A stretch of DNA of 64,000 nucleotides from Cyclina sinensis (lineage: Eukaryota; Mollusca; Bivalvia; Venerida; Veneridae). Shown piece after piece: positions 1 through 12,547 of the stretch. Position 1 is the stretch's first letter; each line of letters opens with the position of its first letter. The notes beneath the pieces are model-generated. The model was not told the origin of the DNA. It did not search any database and was given only the letters and a program-made list of their open reading frames with translations. The position numbers were made by a program, and so were the translations under genes. The DNA lies in NCBI GenBank assembly GCA_012932295.1, contig JAAONU010000003.1, positions 32,288,361 through 32,352,360 of the forward strand. The letters are read 5' to 3'.

Positions 1-515
1 AGTGTAGTTACAGGTTTTATTGATGGAGCCATGTAGGCTGAATTATAGTGAAGTTATGGGCCTCTATTTGTCCAAATTTTAACACATATGGACATATCTC
101 TATACCAGCTTGTCTGACTGACAAATCGCCACAGAAATGATTGTTAACAAGTGTAGTTACAGATTTTATTGATATGGTCCATTTAAATAGGCTGTTATTT
201 GTCCAGATTTGAACACATATGGGCATATATCCAAACCCGCTTGTCTGATTAAAACAATCAGTTCACAGGAATGATTGCTAGCAAGTGAAGCCACAGGTGT
301 AATTAATGTGTTCCGGTCGGCTGATTTGAGTTATGGGCCTTGATTTTTCTAAATTTGAACTCATATGGGCATATCGCCATGACCACTTGTCTGTTTTGAC
401 AAAGCTCTACAGGAATGGCTGTTAGTAAGTGTATTTAGAAGTTTTATTGATATTTTCCGGTCAGCTGAATTTTAGTGGAGTTATGGGCCTTTATATATCC
501 AATTTTGAGTTTTTC
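1..515. repeat. Diverged tandem repeat, about four units of 134-149 bp
   Basis: Units restart near 1, 150, 284 and 428 with AGTGTAGTTACAG-like sequence. Each contains TTATGGGCC and CACATATGGGCATAT-like blocks. The units are clearly related but diverged, so this is an old array. The array enters from the left edge of the window. Short ORFs through it are not conserved between units and are not coding. Confidence 0.75.
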
Positions 516-907
516 TCAAAAACAATCTTTAGATCTAATTACAATACATTGCATAAGAAAACAAGATTTTTACGCATTAACGATATAAGTAATGTTGACA
601 GTGTTACAAATCTCTCTTCACAAAAGTGAAATTAGAAAAAAAATGGGTTATTATTTACGAAAGTTCATGTATAACACTTGACATTGTATATAGCATAAAT
701 GCTCCTGGGAATCTTTCAGCAAAAAAAAATCTATCTACAACTCTTTATTCAGAATGTTTAAATCTCAGAAGCAATGCCATATTGCCCTTTTTGTATTTTG
801 ATAAGAAAACATACACTTTCTGAAGAAACACCCAGTGTTTTCAATTTTTTTTTTTTGATAAGATTCCTGTTTTGTTTTACTTGAGCTGGTTTCTTTTTCA
901 AATATAG

Positions 908-1117
908 GCACGTGATGAGTACGATGCTGGGAATTTCCAGGAAGGGCATAGAAGCAACCGAACAGCACGTGGCTGGATCATTGGCAGCGTTGTAACCCAT
1001 CTAGTAATCTGGGCCATCATTGCAGTTTTCTACTTTACCGTGTTTGCTATTGCTATAAACAAAGCCGAATCGGCCTTCGACAAACTTGGCTCTACTACTG
1101 TCAACTATTATAATTGA
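908..1117 (+). CDS. Terminal exon of a CD225/dispanin-type membrane protein (partial)
   Basis: A pyrimidine-rich tract runs into an AG at 906-907, and an open frame of 69 codons follows from 908 to a TGA at 1115-1117. The translation begins ARDEYDAGNFQEGHRSNRTA, then enters a strongly hydrophobic stretch of about 22 residues (exon residues 28-50) and a short tail ending in NYYN. The pattern Y-x-A-G-(N/D)-x-x-x-G/A-x-x-S-x-x-A before a membrane helix is the second half of the CD225/dispanin domain (IFITM, PRRT2 and TMEM233-like proteins). That half holds the second membrane helix. The N-terminal half and start codon would be upstream of base 1 or in an exon I cannot see. The family call rests on motif memory. 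The subfamily and function (membrane fusion or trafficking in known members) are not determined. The start given is the inferred splice boundary, not a start codon. Confidence 0.6.
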   Translation, partial: ARDEYDAGNFQEGHRSNRTARGWIIGSVVTHLVIWAIIAVFYFTVFAIAINKAESAFDKLGSTTVNYYN

Positions 1118-3499
1118 ACAATTGGGATCAACGATCTGTAATGATATAAAATCCGCTATCATTTACTTTATTTACTTTGAAAAATTACAAGTTTTTCTAC
1201 ATGAATGTAATTAGAACAATGCACTTAAACTGAGGGTGTTTATACAGAGCTTAAGATTTCTCTAGTGTTTTATTGTTGTTTTTAGTTTTGTTTCAATCTA
1301 TATCATTTGATAAAGGCATGAAACTGTACATACATTATGCATAAAGATTGTGAATACATTATAATAATACTTTCCTACGTTGCAAATCGTGTATCCTTAT
1401 TTTGAGGGGCTGTACAGAGCTTAGGGTTCACAGATGTTTTATCAATCGTTTTAACAGTTAAGATAAGATTGTCAATGAAAATATAAATGTTCGAGGGGAA
1501 AAAGTCTTATCCATTCAATATGTTTTTGAATCGAGCGCTAAGTGTTTTGAGATCCAGAAGACAAGGCAGCGACAAAAGACATTATTATATAAATATATCA
1601 CGACAGTGTATGAAATTTTATCAACTCAAGAAAAATAAAACTACCGAGGTTTAAGCTGATTTAATTTCTGATGATGATAATGATGATGATGGTGATGGAG
1701 ATGATGATGATCTTATCTTATTGTTATCTTATTCAGCTTCTTTGAAATGTGAGGATCCTATTTTATCTGTCTACTTAAAAGAGATGTTGTTTTTAACATG
1801 GTAATCTCAGTTCTGGTAGGACTTTGACTTTATCACTCCCGCTGCCTTTGGTAACTTTAAATTGAATTTTCAAGTAAAGTATAATCATATGTCTTTTCCA
1901 GTAACAGTAATTCTAGAATAAGTTCATATGATGAGCGTACGGTTTTGCGAAATAGCGGGAAAAATTGTTTACGCTTCAATAACAGGTCTACAAAAATGGT
2001 GAAATAACCTCCTGTTGAATGGTTTTACATTAAACTGTATGGGTAAATAATTTTCTGAAAATAGAACGTACTGTTTACAATGTAAAACTTTGTTCAATCA
2101 TTTAATTATGTTATAAAAAAACTAAAAGAAATACCCTTGTAGGTTTTTGTATTGGTGATGGCTGACTTTATCAACGTGATATTTCAGTCAGGGTATGAAG
2201 TTTGCCTTCTGATGTAAGCCTGCTTATTTTTTATTGATATTTGCTTAAAACGTATTCAAGAATTTCCTTCGTTTTTTTTTTATTTTTTCGTTTTCCTTTC
2301 GTTTTTTTATCATATATATATAAATATACATGTATCTTGATGCTTTCTGCACACAGTTGAAAATCATTCAAAACTAATTTGAAAGAAAAATCATACAATA
2401 CATTGTTAAGGTTTTCTTTATATCTATATAACAGTTACGTGTACATAAATACTCAATTTGATCACCTCGGCCTTTATGCTATGCAAGAGACTGTGTATTT
2501 TACTAACCATACGGAAATATCCAAAGTTTTACGACTGATAAATACTGTAACAGGTTGTAGAGTCTTTTAACATCGGATGTAAGCAAGATTAAGATTAAAA
2601 TCCGACAGGACATGTTTACAAATAGTAAATGTTTGCGGCGCTTGATGTCTTTAATGAAGATAGTTTGGATCATATGCAAATGTTTCAGTTCAACTATAAC
2701 TTTGTTCCGCATATATTTCATAAATTTGCTTTTTCATTTTTTTTCATTTTCTGATTTTGTACATACGTTGGGTGTTTCTTTGAATAAATAAATTAACCTG
2801 CAGTACCTCTGGTTTAATTATTCAAATGTAGATTTCATTATTTCTCTGTAATTGTCAATTCTGTTCTACAATTAACGTACATGTATAAGTATAAAATATG
2901 CCAGCCTTCATAGACATCTCCCTGGGAGTAAGGTAAACTGACTCAAGGTCAGTAGGAAAGGTCAGTCATGGCATTAAGACCTGAAGGGATAGCACATTAA
3001 ACATCCTTGCTCGATACCGCTGAGGACATGTTTACACGAAGCTGCATCAATAAGTCATAAATAATAAAAGTAAAAAAAATAATGTTCCGTTCATGATAAG
3101 GTTTGTTCTTGTAATTTCCATTTCTCAATGGATATTGGTTACAAATGAGTGAGAAATGTTGGACCATGTTAAATAACATCGTCGGTGACCCCGGTACATA
3201 TTCCGCACAACAACATTATGTACTGTGGGATAATTGACTGCAGATTATTCGTTTTCATGAATATTTATTAGCAAAGGGAAGCAACTCTTCGTCGAATGAG
3301 ATTCCGCATTACAAATAGATATAGTAGGCATAATGACAAGTTACTTAAAATAGACGTATTTCCCAGGATTTTGAACATAAGCGCGAAAGGCACATTGTAA
3401 CAAGTAATTTCATTTACTGAGATTGCGCAAGGGAAACCTTACGGAAACCAATGAATGTAGGTAATAAATTATTCATGAGTACGAAATTTTACCAACCAA
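1118..3499 (+). other. Probable 3' UTR of the dispanin-type gene, then unrecognised AT-rich DNA
   Basis: Canonical AATAAA signals occur at 1634-1639 and 2783-2788; either could end the transcript. A (GAT)n-like microsatellite lies at about 1668-1712. I see no convincing coding exon or mobile element here. Confidence 0.4.
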
Positions 3500-3508
3500 T
3501 TGCCACAC
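3500..3508. repeat. Left target-site duplication of foldback element 1
   Basis: TTGCCACAC directly abuts the left terminus. The right terminus is followed by TTGCCCCAC at 6094-6102, which matches at 8 of 9 positions. A 9-bp duplication fits MULE or FB-type transposition. Confidence 0.55.
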
Positions 3509-6093
3509 ATGTGCGTGAAGTTAGCTGCCAGTTGCCAGTTGCCAATTCAATTGGCAATTGGATACTGGCATCTAACTTCATAGTTCAGCTACCAATTCAA
3601 ACTAAAATGAAATTGTAACCAGAAGCCAGATCGCCAAAGAAGGCGAATTGTCAATTGGCAGCCAGGTGCCAATTCAAAAAGTAGACTGAATTCTGACCAT
3701 TGAGTGAATTGGCAACTGGCAGCCAAATGCCAATTCGAAAAGTATCATGAAAACTGAACATTGAGTGAATTGGCAACTGGCAACTGCCAGTCAGGTGCCA
3801 ATTTGTCTAAGACGTGAATCGTCAATTGGCAACTGGCAGCCAGATGCCAATTCGTTAAAGATCGCGAATTGGCGACTAGCAACTGGCAGCCAGGTGGCAA
3901 TTTGACAAATACCATTAATTATTGATATTAACTGAATTGGCAACTGGCAACTGGCAGCCAGATGCCAATTCGACAAATATTATAAATTGGTGACATTAAC
4001 TGAATTGGCAACTAGCAACTGGCAGCCAGATGCCAATTCATAAAAGATCGCGAACTGGCAACTGGTAGCCAGATGCCAATTTGACAAATACCATGAAGTA
4101 TTGATATTAACTGAATTGGCAAGTGGCAGCCAGATGCCAATTCATTAAAAATCGCGAATTGGCAACTGGCAACTGGTAGCCAGATGCCAATTCGACAAAT
4201 ACCATAAATTATTGATATTAACTGAATTGGCAACTGGCAACTGGCAGCCAGATGCCAATTCATTAAAAATCGCAAACTGGCAACTGGTAGCCAGATGCCA
4301 ATTTGACAAATACAATGAATTTTTTATATTTACTGAATTTGCAACTGGCCACTGGCAGCCAGATGCAAATTCATTCAAGATCGCGAATTGGCAACTCGCA
4401 ACTGGTAGCCAGATGCCAATTCGACAAATACCATAAAGTATTGATATTAACTGAATTGGCAATTGGCCACTGGCAGCCAGATGTCAATTCATTTAAGATG
4501 GCAAATTGGCAATTGGCAACTGGTAGCCAGATGCCAATTCGACAAATACCATAAAGTATTGATATTAACTGAATTGGCAACTGGCAACTGGCGGCCAGAT
4601 GCCAATTCATTAAAAATCGCGAATAGGCAATTGGCAACTGGTAGCCAGATGCCAATTCATTAAAAATCGCGAATTGGCAATTGGCAAATGGTAGCCAGAT
4701 ACCAATTCGACAAATACCATTAATTATTGATATTTAATGAATTGGCAACTCGCAACTGGTAGCCAGATGCCAATTCGACAAATACCATTATTTATTGATA
4801 TTTTCTGAATTGGCAACTGGCAACTGGCTGGCAGATGCCAATTCATTTAAGAACGCGAATTGGTAACTGGCAACTGGTAGCCAGATGCCAATTCGACAAA
4901 TATTATAAATTGGTGACATTAACTGAATTGGCAACTAGCCACTGGCAGCCAGATGCCAATTCATTAAAATCGCGAATTGGCAACTGGCAACAAATACCAA
5001 TGGCATGAATTATTGATATTAACTGAATTGGCAACTGGCAGCCAGATGCCAATTCGACAAATACCATGAATTATTGATATTAGCTGAATTGAATACTCCC
5101 ACTGGCAGCCAGATGCCAATTCGACAAATACCATGAATTATTGATATTAGCTGAATTGGCAACTCGCAACAGGCAGCCAGATACCTATTCGTCAAAAATC
5201 GCGAATTGTCAATTAGCAACCGGCAGCTAGATGCCAATTCAAGTAGCATCATGAATTATTGATATTAATTGAATTGAAAAATTTCTAATTGGCATCTGGC
5301 TACCAATTGACAGTTGACTATTCGTAAGTCTTGGCGAACTGGCGTGGCAGCCAGTTGCCAATTCACTCAATGTCCAAAATTCATAATGCTTGTCAAGTTT
5401 GCATCTAGCTGCAAGTTTTCAGTTGCCGATTCGCGATCTTTAACGAATTGGCATCTAGCTGCCAGTTGCCAATTCAGTTAATAGTAATAATATATGATAA
5501 ATGTCGAATTGGCATCTGGCTTACAATTGACAGTTGACTATTCGCAATTTTTGACGAACTGGCATCTGGCTACCAGTTGCCAGTTGCCAATTCATTTTAT
5601 GTTCGTAATTCATGATATTTGTTGAACTGGCATATGGCTGCCAGTTGCCAATTCGGTTAATATCAATAATTTATGATAAATGTAGAATTGGCATCTGGCT
5701 ACCAATTGACAGTTGACGATTCGAATGTCTTGACGAACTGGCATCTGGCTGCCAGTTGCCAGTTGCCAATTCACTCTATGTTCATAATTTATGATATTTG
5801 TCGAACTGGCATCTGGTTGCAAGTTGCCAATTCGCTATTTTTAACGAACTGGCTCCTAGCTTTCAGTTGCCAGTTGCTGATTCGGTTAATATTAATAATT
5901 TATGAAACATATCGAATTGGCATCTGACTACCAACTGACGGTTGACTGTTCGCAAATTTTGAGAACTGGCAGCTACCTACGATTTCAAATAAGTTTGAAT
6001 TGGCAGCTGAACTATGAAGTTGGCTGCCAGTTGCCAGTTGCCAATTGAATTGGCAACTGGGAACTGGTAACTGGCAGCTAACTTCACGCACAT
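3509..6093. mobile_element. Foldback element 1: inverted arrays of GAATTGGC/GCCAATTC palindromic units
   Basis: The left end ATGTGCGTGAAGTTAGCTGC reappears inverted at the right end (GCAGCTAACTTCACGCACAT, up to 6093). Subterminal sequence is also inverted: AACTTCATAGTTCAGCTACC near 3574 against its near-complement near 6010. From about 3640 to 5270 the units read GAATTGGC...GCCAGATGCCAATTC. From about 5290 to 6000 the same units run in the opposite orientation, so the two arms meet with almost no unique centre. Each unit is itself a hairpin, with GAATTGGC and GCCAATTC as its stem. Units are separated alternately by a roughly 12-bp spacer (ATTAAAAATCGC) and a roughly 30-bp spacer (GACAAATACC...TTAACT). 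The arms are unequal, about 1.75 kb and 0.8 kb. No transposase gene is present. The many ORFs inside are repeat translations. Confidence 0.85.
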
Positions 6094-6102
6094 TTGCCCC
6101 AC
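6094..6102. repeat. Right target-site duplication of foldback element 1
   Basis: TTGCCCCAC follows the right terminus and differs by one base from the left copy at 3500-3508. Confidence 0.55.
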
Positions 6103-6756
6103 GGTAGATAAATAGTGAAACGGAATGGATCGAACGTGGGTTTCCGTCGATGGTTAAATAAGTACGGGATATTTTCATTTTAACCAAACTTTGTCATTTT
6201 ATAGCTTTTTGCAGCTCCCATATTTCGAGAAATTGCTTTTTGGGTCACAAGGGTCAACGGATATCTCAGTGATACCAAAAAAAATGATTTGATTTTCGCT
6301 CAATATGTCATGTTACACTTGGCCTATCACATATTGCTTCTGGGATCACTGAGAATAAGGTGTCATTCTCTTTTACTAACAAGTTGGCTGCTTAAAAAAA
6401 GCATCCAATGGGTTATGCCCAATAATTGAATGTACATGTGATCACATCTTGATGCAATATTTCTTGCGATATTGAAAGTTATGTTCTTGCTTTAATGTTT
6501 CTGTCCATGTAAGTAAATATTGTCAGAGTGTAAACAAAGGTAGCAAGTAATTTTATTACAATGTATAAAATTATAAGTCTTTACAAGCATACACTATATA
6601 AGTACACTATAAAATATAATCTTTGAGAACTTAACTACTATCATCTAATCTTTGAAAATAAAGTATTGTAAACAGAGCTAAAATGAGAACAACATAGCAA
6701 TTCTAAATTTTACAAGACTTAAATTTCCAGTGTACATTATATTCACTTATCAGTTT

Positions 6757-6893
6757 TATGAAAAGAACCAGAGGTGTCATTAGAATGAGAAGCTATCTAT
6801 ATCGTGCACTATCCCCAACAACCTCTTCATAGGGTGTCGGTTATATGGGCAATCGGTACCGATGATAAATGAGTTCAAATAGATAGAGCAACA
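6757..6893 (+). mobile_element. SINE 3' fragment (tail region)
   Basis: This matches the 3' two-thirds of the full SINE at 59843-60135. Shared blocks are AAAGAACCAG, the TATCGTGCACTA block, GGGCAATCGGTACCGATGATA and the AAATAGATAGA tail. The tRNA-related head is missing and the copy is diverged, so it is an old 5'-truncated insertion. Confidence 0.7.
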
Positions 6894-9574
6894 CATAGTT
6901 ATTTTAGAAAAGCTCGCATCGCCTGCTGGCATCATGGGCATTTTCAGAATTCTAGGAGATCGGACGGCCGCATAATAGGGATGTCCAAACCTGAAATAAA
7001 CTGCTTATTTCTGTAAATATTATAGGGCTTTAGGAACGTATTTAGCGTAGTAGCCCGTAAGCATATAAATATTTTTGTTTTGTGCTGTAACACAAACTTA
7101 AAAATAAATCCGAACAGTAACAAAATCATAATTCACACAAATATCTATTACAATATTCGGACAAAATCTTTAACAGGGTGCCTTGATTAGTAGTAATCTA
7201 TTGAAATTTCACATACTTGTTATAATTCACTAAATTGCGGTAAAGGTTTTAGCGATGGAAAAGTGTCATGTTCAGAAATTGGCGTTCCTAGGCATCTTTG
7301 GAATAGAGCAACAGCAAAAAGAAAATGTTACCACTAGTTTGGACACATCTTCAACTTAGCAAAAAAAAAAAATCCGGAATGTCCTTTTCATTTCAAAGCC
7401 AAACTATTCTCACGGGCATGATTTTTATTTATCATTCTTTTTTTTTGAAGGTTGGGGGGGGGATATTTGCATAATGATACCAAAATAAAAAATAGGCTTA
7501 TTTTGCATGGATCCCTTTTTTCTGGAACAAAAGATCGTAGAGCCATAAGACTTAATATGATGTTTTTTCAATCTCTCAGTCTCCTTCATTTTTTTCACTT
7601 TACAAGTATTAATAAGAAAGAAACAAACAAAGAAACAAAGAAAAAAGACCATAAACAGAAAAAGAGAACAAAATGAAAGTTTGTGTTCAAGTCAAACAGT
7701 AGTACGATAATTGTTTCGGAATATATTTAATTAAAGGTCTTTAAAAAACTGTCATTAATTATGTTTTAAATGTCAAAGTGATTATACTTTGATTTTGTGC
7801 ACACACTCGCGAAAACAATATTAACGGCATCTTTGTTTTTGTAATTAGAACATAATCTGTTTTAGCTGATTATAGGAAAAATGCCAAACTTGATAATCGT
7901 AAAGATAGAAAACTGCGAAAACTCATTTGCAGTATTAGGAGCTGAAAGTATAAAATCCCAAACTTCTATGCGAAATTTCATTATATTTTAAACGATTCTC
8001 AGTATTAGTTATTTGTAAAACAGTGCTTTTATTGAGATTTAACTAGGATAAATAGGAATTAAGAGAGGTAAGAATAGTTATATTTTATATTGTTAATTCG
8101 TTTGTCGAATCTTATGTGAAATATCAAACAAATATGTAACCTACGGTATTTTATGATTTCTAGATATGTATTCTTCGAGATACAAAAGATCTTTCGGGAA
8201 AAAATAACTTTAAATTAATGTACAAACTTTCATAGCAGAATTTAAAGTGTATATAACATCGACGATTTAACAACAGAAAGTAACGGCGAACATGATTCTT
8301 TCTTTTTAGAATCTGTCAAAAGAGACATAAATTTTAAGTGTGTTTTGGCGGTAATTAAAAATGTGTAGGTTATATCTATGCGTAATTATAAACATACGCT
8401 ATCAAAATAGTTGAGAAGAAAAGAAAAGAATTTTTATCTTAGATTGTTACACTGCTATACAACAAATCTTAAAGTACTAAGTCAGACAGACAGATAACTT
8501 TACTTCACCCAAGGTATTTTAAAAAACAACATGAGAATACGCAAATTCAAAAACAAAAGCCATATCAAGTAATATTAGTGGTTAGAGTGATCCTGAAAAC
8601 TAACAAAGTCTTTACAATGATGTGCAAATATCACCGACAGTTTTCTGTTTTGACTTCCACTGAATATAGATGAAAACGGTAAAACAATAAGTTATGACTG
8701 ATTTCTGAGTTACGACAGTCATGAATAAAATTTACAACTATGCTTGGCAATGATTTCATTTAAATATCTCTTACACGTAAATTAACTTTTTTCTAGTTGA
8801 AAGGATATCTGAGCGTGTACGATAGCGAATGTGGTGCATATTGTTCATTATCTTAAGGATTGTAATATCACACATGACAAAAATTTGTGAAGGAATATTA
8901 AGTGTCGTTAACCTAGTTAAATTTTTGGTAAATTGATATTGAATAGCGAATAAAAAAAAGATACCTGTTGCGGTTACATTTGGTGAAAACACGACAATTT
9001 ACTGTTTTAGATAAATAGTAATGTCTTTATATTTTCAGATACAGTAACTTAGGGTACCATTATATACTGAAATACATCAAATTTATGTATACTTTTTCTT
9101 TTACGAAAAGAAGTAAATAAATACAATTTTACGTGAACCAAATCAATATCTCATGACAGTTTATGACCATATGTATGTGTGTATGTGATGTTATAGCCAC
9201 ACTATTATGTTTAGTGGCGATAAAATGTTTATTAAATATCGAAAATTAAATTTTGCGCTTAAAGTCCAACTAACGGACAATTCGCTGATTAATTATTAAA
9301 TAATAGCCATATACACCTTATTTTACAAATAAAAACAAAAAAGATCGGATCAGCTGAACTGTAGATACCGATAGGGGGGTAGGTGGTGGAGGGGAGGGGG
9401 GCTGGCGTTGGTATGAATCCGTTTATCTTTATCTGATCTGGTATTAAAGGCATATAATTGGTTTATTTTCAATTTTTGACGAGTATCTGTAGATGAAAAG
9501 GCAAAGTTATATTTATTTAACACTATGGAAGTTTAATATTACTGTAGTGTGATAAAGTCCGGGGGATTTATGAT
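6894..9574. other. AT-rich intergenic DNA, no gene recognised
   Basis: No supported exon is seen on either strand. Local features are homopolymer runs near 7360 and 7440 and a G-rich stretch at 9373-9403 with several runs of four or more G. Confidence 0.5.
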
Positions 9575-10150
9575 ATGAAAGAAATTGATAAACTACATAT
9601 AAGACTTTGCAAAAACATACTAGGTGTACGCCAGCAGTCAACGAATTTGACAGTTTTTAGCGAACTAGGTAGACATATCGAATATTTGTAACGAAAAGGC
9701 CCTTAAATTTTGAATAAAGATAATGAAGAATCCAAGTTAACCTACAGAAATTTCCAGAACAGTGTTATAATAATAACAACAAATGCTGGGCACTACAGAT
9801 AAAAAAAACTGTAGGTCTTAGTAACATTTGGATTGGCTTTAATCAAGATGTAAATTATCTTCATTTGATTAAACAGCGGCTAAGATATCAATATATTCAA
9901 AACAAGCATGCTGAAATGATGACATCTTTATATCGAGGCCGGGCGATGGCACAAACCTAATCAAATACGTAAATGTCAGTTTTGCAATTCCCTAGAAGAT
10001 GATTTTCCTTTTCTTAGAATGTCCTTTGCACTATGAATTTAGAAAGAAAATAAGAGACATTTTTGAAACCACCCAGTTCAAGCAGTCTGAACGTAAATAC
10101 CACGATAAGAAAATTATTTTAGTTCATATATAATAGTTTTGAAAAAAGAA
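9575..10150 (+). pseudogene. Decayed non-LTR retrotransposon ORF2 C-terminus
   Basis: From 9575 the frame reads MKEIDKLHIRLCKNILGVRQ followed by FSELGRHI, then stops at TAA. This is the block (I-E-K-x-H-x-x-F-C-K-x-I-L-G-V, then x-E-L-G-R) found after the reverse transcriptase domain in many mollusc LINE ORF2 proteins. Further on, near 9965-10020 and in another frame, comes RKCQFCNSLEDDF and FLRMS. This resembles the Cys-rich C-terminal motif C-x-x-C...E-D-E-x-H-F-L. Frameshifts and stops separate the blocks, so the copy is dead. The upstream polymerase domain is absent. Confidence 0.65.
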
Positions 10151-12251
10151 ATCAAACATACTATTTTAATTAAGTGCAAAACCTTCTCTCAGTTTTTGTA
10201 AGTTACTAGCTTATTATTTATGAACTCAAATGCAACAAAATTGCATTGATTAAGTATGTTTGACCTTGATATAAAGGAAAGTCTACACGCATATTTAACC
10301 ATTCAGTTTCTACCGCCCTTTTTACCTTTACGAAGCACGTAATACATTTGTATATACGGAAATGACCATCTGTAAATATTTTATTTGTACATCTTATTTG
10401 TATTCATGTAGAATATCGGGCAGTATGCCTTATTCTTGGAATAAATCGATGTATCCATCGCTCAAATTGAAGTATTGTACGAAATATAAACACAATATGG
10501 ATTACAATTGGTAGCAGAGAGAATTTTTCTCAAGACGAAAAAAGAATATACTGATCTACAATCGAATTGTATAGGACAATAAATTATTTTCACAGCAATT
10601 TTTTTCATAACAAATATGGGCATAATGTTATAGACACTAATTGACAGATACGGAAAATATTTACGTTGCACTGTCGAATAATGCAATAAGAAGAATTAAC
10701 ACGTTTTCGTCTATGTTCTCGATACGGGTAGATTTTCTGATACTGCTCAGTAGGGGCATACTTGTAAATTTTGATTATTTAATAAGATATAAGAGTTTAT
10801 TGAGATATTAGAACAAAATACATTGAGAATATTTCTTGGCCTAATATAAACAAGTTTGTGGCACCTTTGACCTCTCCTAATAAAAAAAACCCCTTTTATA
10901 TTAAAGAATCGCAAACCTGGTCAATTTACTTGCTCCATGGGTAAATAGCTACTACCAATTTGCTTAATAAAAACTAGAAACTATGTATTCAGTGTCTTTG
11001 TAAATAAAATGAATCCATAGCGTTTTAACTAGATTAACAATATTGTCATAATTTGAACCATGTATGAAATCTGCTGATGGAAAATGTACCCAACGGATTG
11101 AAATAAAAGAACCAATTTCACATTTATTCAGCTGTCGCTCAGTTTATTGTTAATTAATACAATCTTTTTTTCAAGTTTGCGTTAGGCTGGGGATATATAA
11201 GATACATAATTTCAGAATTAGAGTCCGTAACAGCATAAATCTGAACCGTATAATGCGCTTGATGAGTCTTTGCATTTTTTTGGTAACTCTGAGTTACTCC
11301 CCTTGCATTGTCTTGGTGACTAAGCTGTTAGATTAGCAGCTGTTAGCTGTTATAGACTTCCTATTGTTCTAGTATAATAGTTGTTTCCTGGAACTACTTA
11401 TGTTTGGTTGAAATCCTAGTGAGAGCTGATGCCGTATGATACCATTAGGTTTCATAGCACTAGATAAAAATCAATTTACCGAAATTGGCATTCATTCGTG
11501 TTTACTAAATTGACCTTAAATAGAGGAGTTTCTTAGCTATCTATAGAATTATTGAAATTATATTTAAGATAATGCGAAAAAAGATATTATTATTCATTTA
11601 TTTTTCCAAATATCTGACATCTGTAAATAACAACAACAACAATTTATTCAGCATTAAGTAATATACAGTACATTACTTCTAGCCTACAATACATGTGTAG
11701 TGATTAGACATGAACATTAACATCACCGGTTCAAGCGTGTGTCTAGTGCCTTAAACAATAGGCTTTAAGTATTACGATGAAGGAAAATGAATACATTATA
11801 AAATAAATTACATATGTTTTTCGTTTTCCTCTTAATATTAGCACGTAAAACCCCCAGATATTTTGACATTTATAATATCTTGGTTTGAGACATCAAACTT
11901 TTACAATGTTGGCCATGTATAATAGTATTCTTCCAAATGTTTCCTTTTTTTTCGTAAATATAGATATTTCGGGCGACTTAGAAGAAAATAGTTCTCATTT
12001 TTAAAAACTACCAAATTTACAAATCTGTTACATAGAAATGACTATGTACTTGTATCCCCTCCAAACCAGATTCAAACAAAACAGTAGTATGTGCAACTAT
12101 GCAAGATATTGTAGTGACTTTCAATTTTGAAATTAAATCACATAAAGTACATAAAATGTGGATATTTTTACATTTCAAGAACAAATTTGAATCGAAGAAA
12201 TGTCAAAAACACTGTACGACATAATAATTATAAGTTATCTCGTAATGAGCG
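10151..12251. other. AT-rich intergenic DNA, nothing recognised
   Basis: I see no coding exon, RNA gene or clear repeat family here. A short CAA-rich run lies near 11628-11643 and a 7-bp palindrome (GTAACTC-T-GAGTTAC) near 11283. Confidence 0.45.
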
Positions 12252-12547
12252 TATCTATCTATCTATTTGAGCTTATTTATCGTGGGTACCGGTTGCCCAT
12301 ATGACCAACGCCCACTGAAGAGATTATATAGTTATTTTATGTTGTGGGGGAAGTGCAAGATACAGAAACATCCCATTTCAGAGACACCCCTGGTTCTTTT
12401 GCATGCTCAGTATATAGCACTGACACATGGGAACTCAGTTTAGCGTCACATCCGAAAGACTTTAAGTAATGCTATTGCAGGAGCAGGGGATCGAACTCGG
12501 GAACCCTGGTTTACCAGTCCAGCGGGTTATCACAACATCCGTTCCTT
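12252..12547 (-). mobile_element. tRNA-derived SINE, near full length
   Basis: On the minus strand the order is a tRNA-like head with a B-box-like GAGTTCGATCCCCTGCTCC near 12484-12502, the shared body (AAAGTCTTTCGGATG, GAACCAGGGGTGTCTCTG), the GGCAACCGGTACC block and a GATAGATA tail at the plus-strand left end. It has the same layout as the copy at 59843-60135. The head is mutated and I could not define flanking duplications. Confidence 0.8.

Noticed and set aside
4012..4663. Long overlapping ORFs on both strands with repeated SWHLAASCQLPI or NWQLATGSQMP peptides
   Set aside because: They are translations of the tandem unit of foldback element 1 and exist in several frames at once.
3640..6000. 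Regular palindromic repeats with spacers that look superficially like a CRISPR array
   Set aside because: The spacers recur as two fixed sequences and do not vary, the array inverts half way, the DNA is eukaryotic and no cas genes are present.
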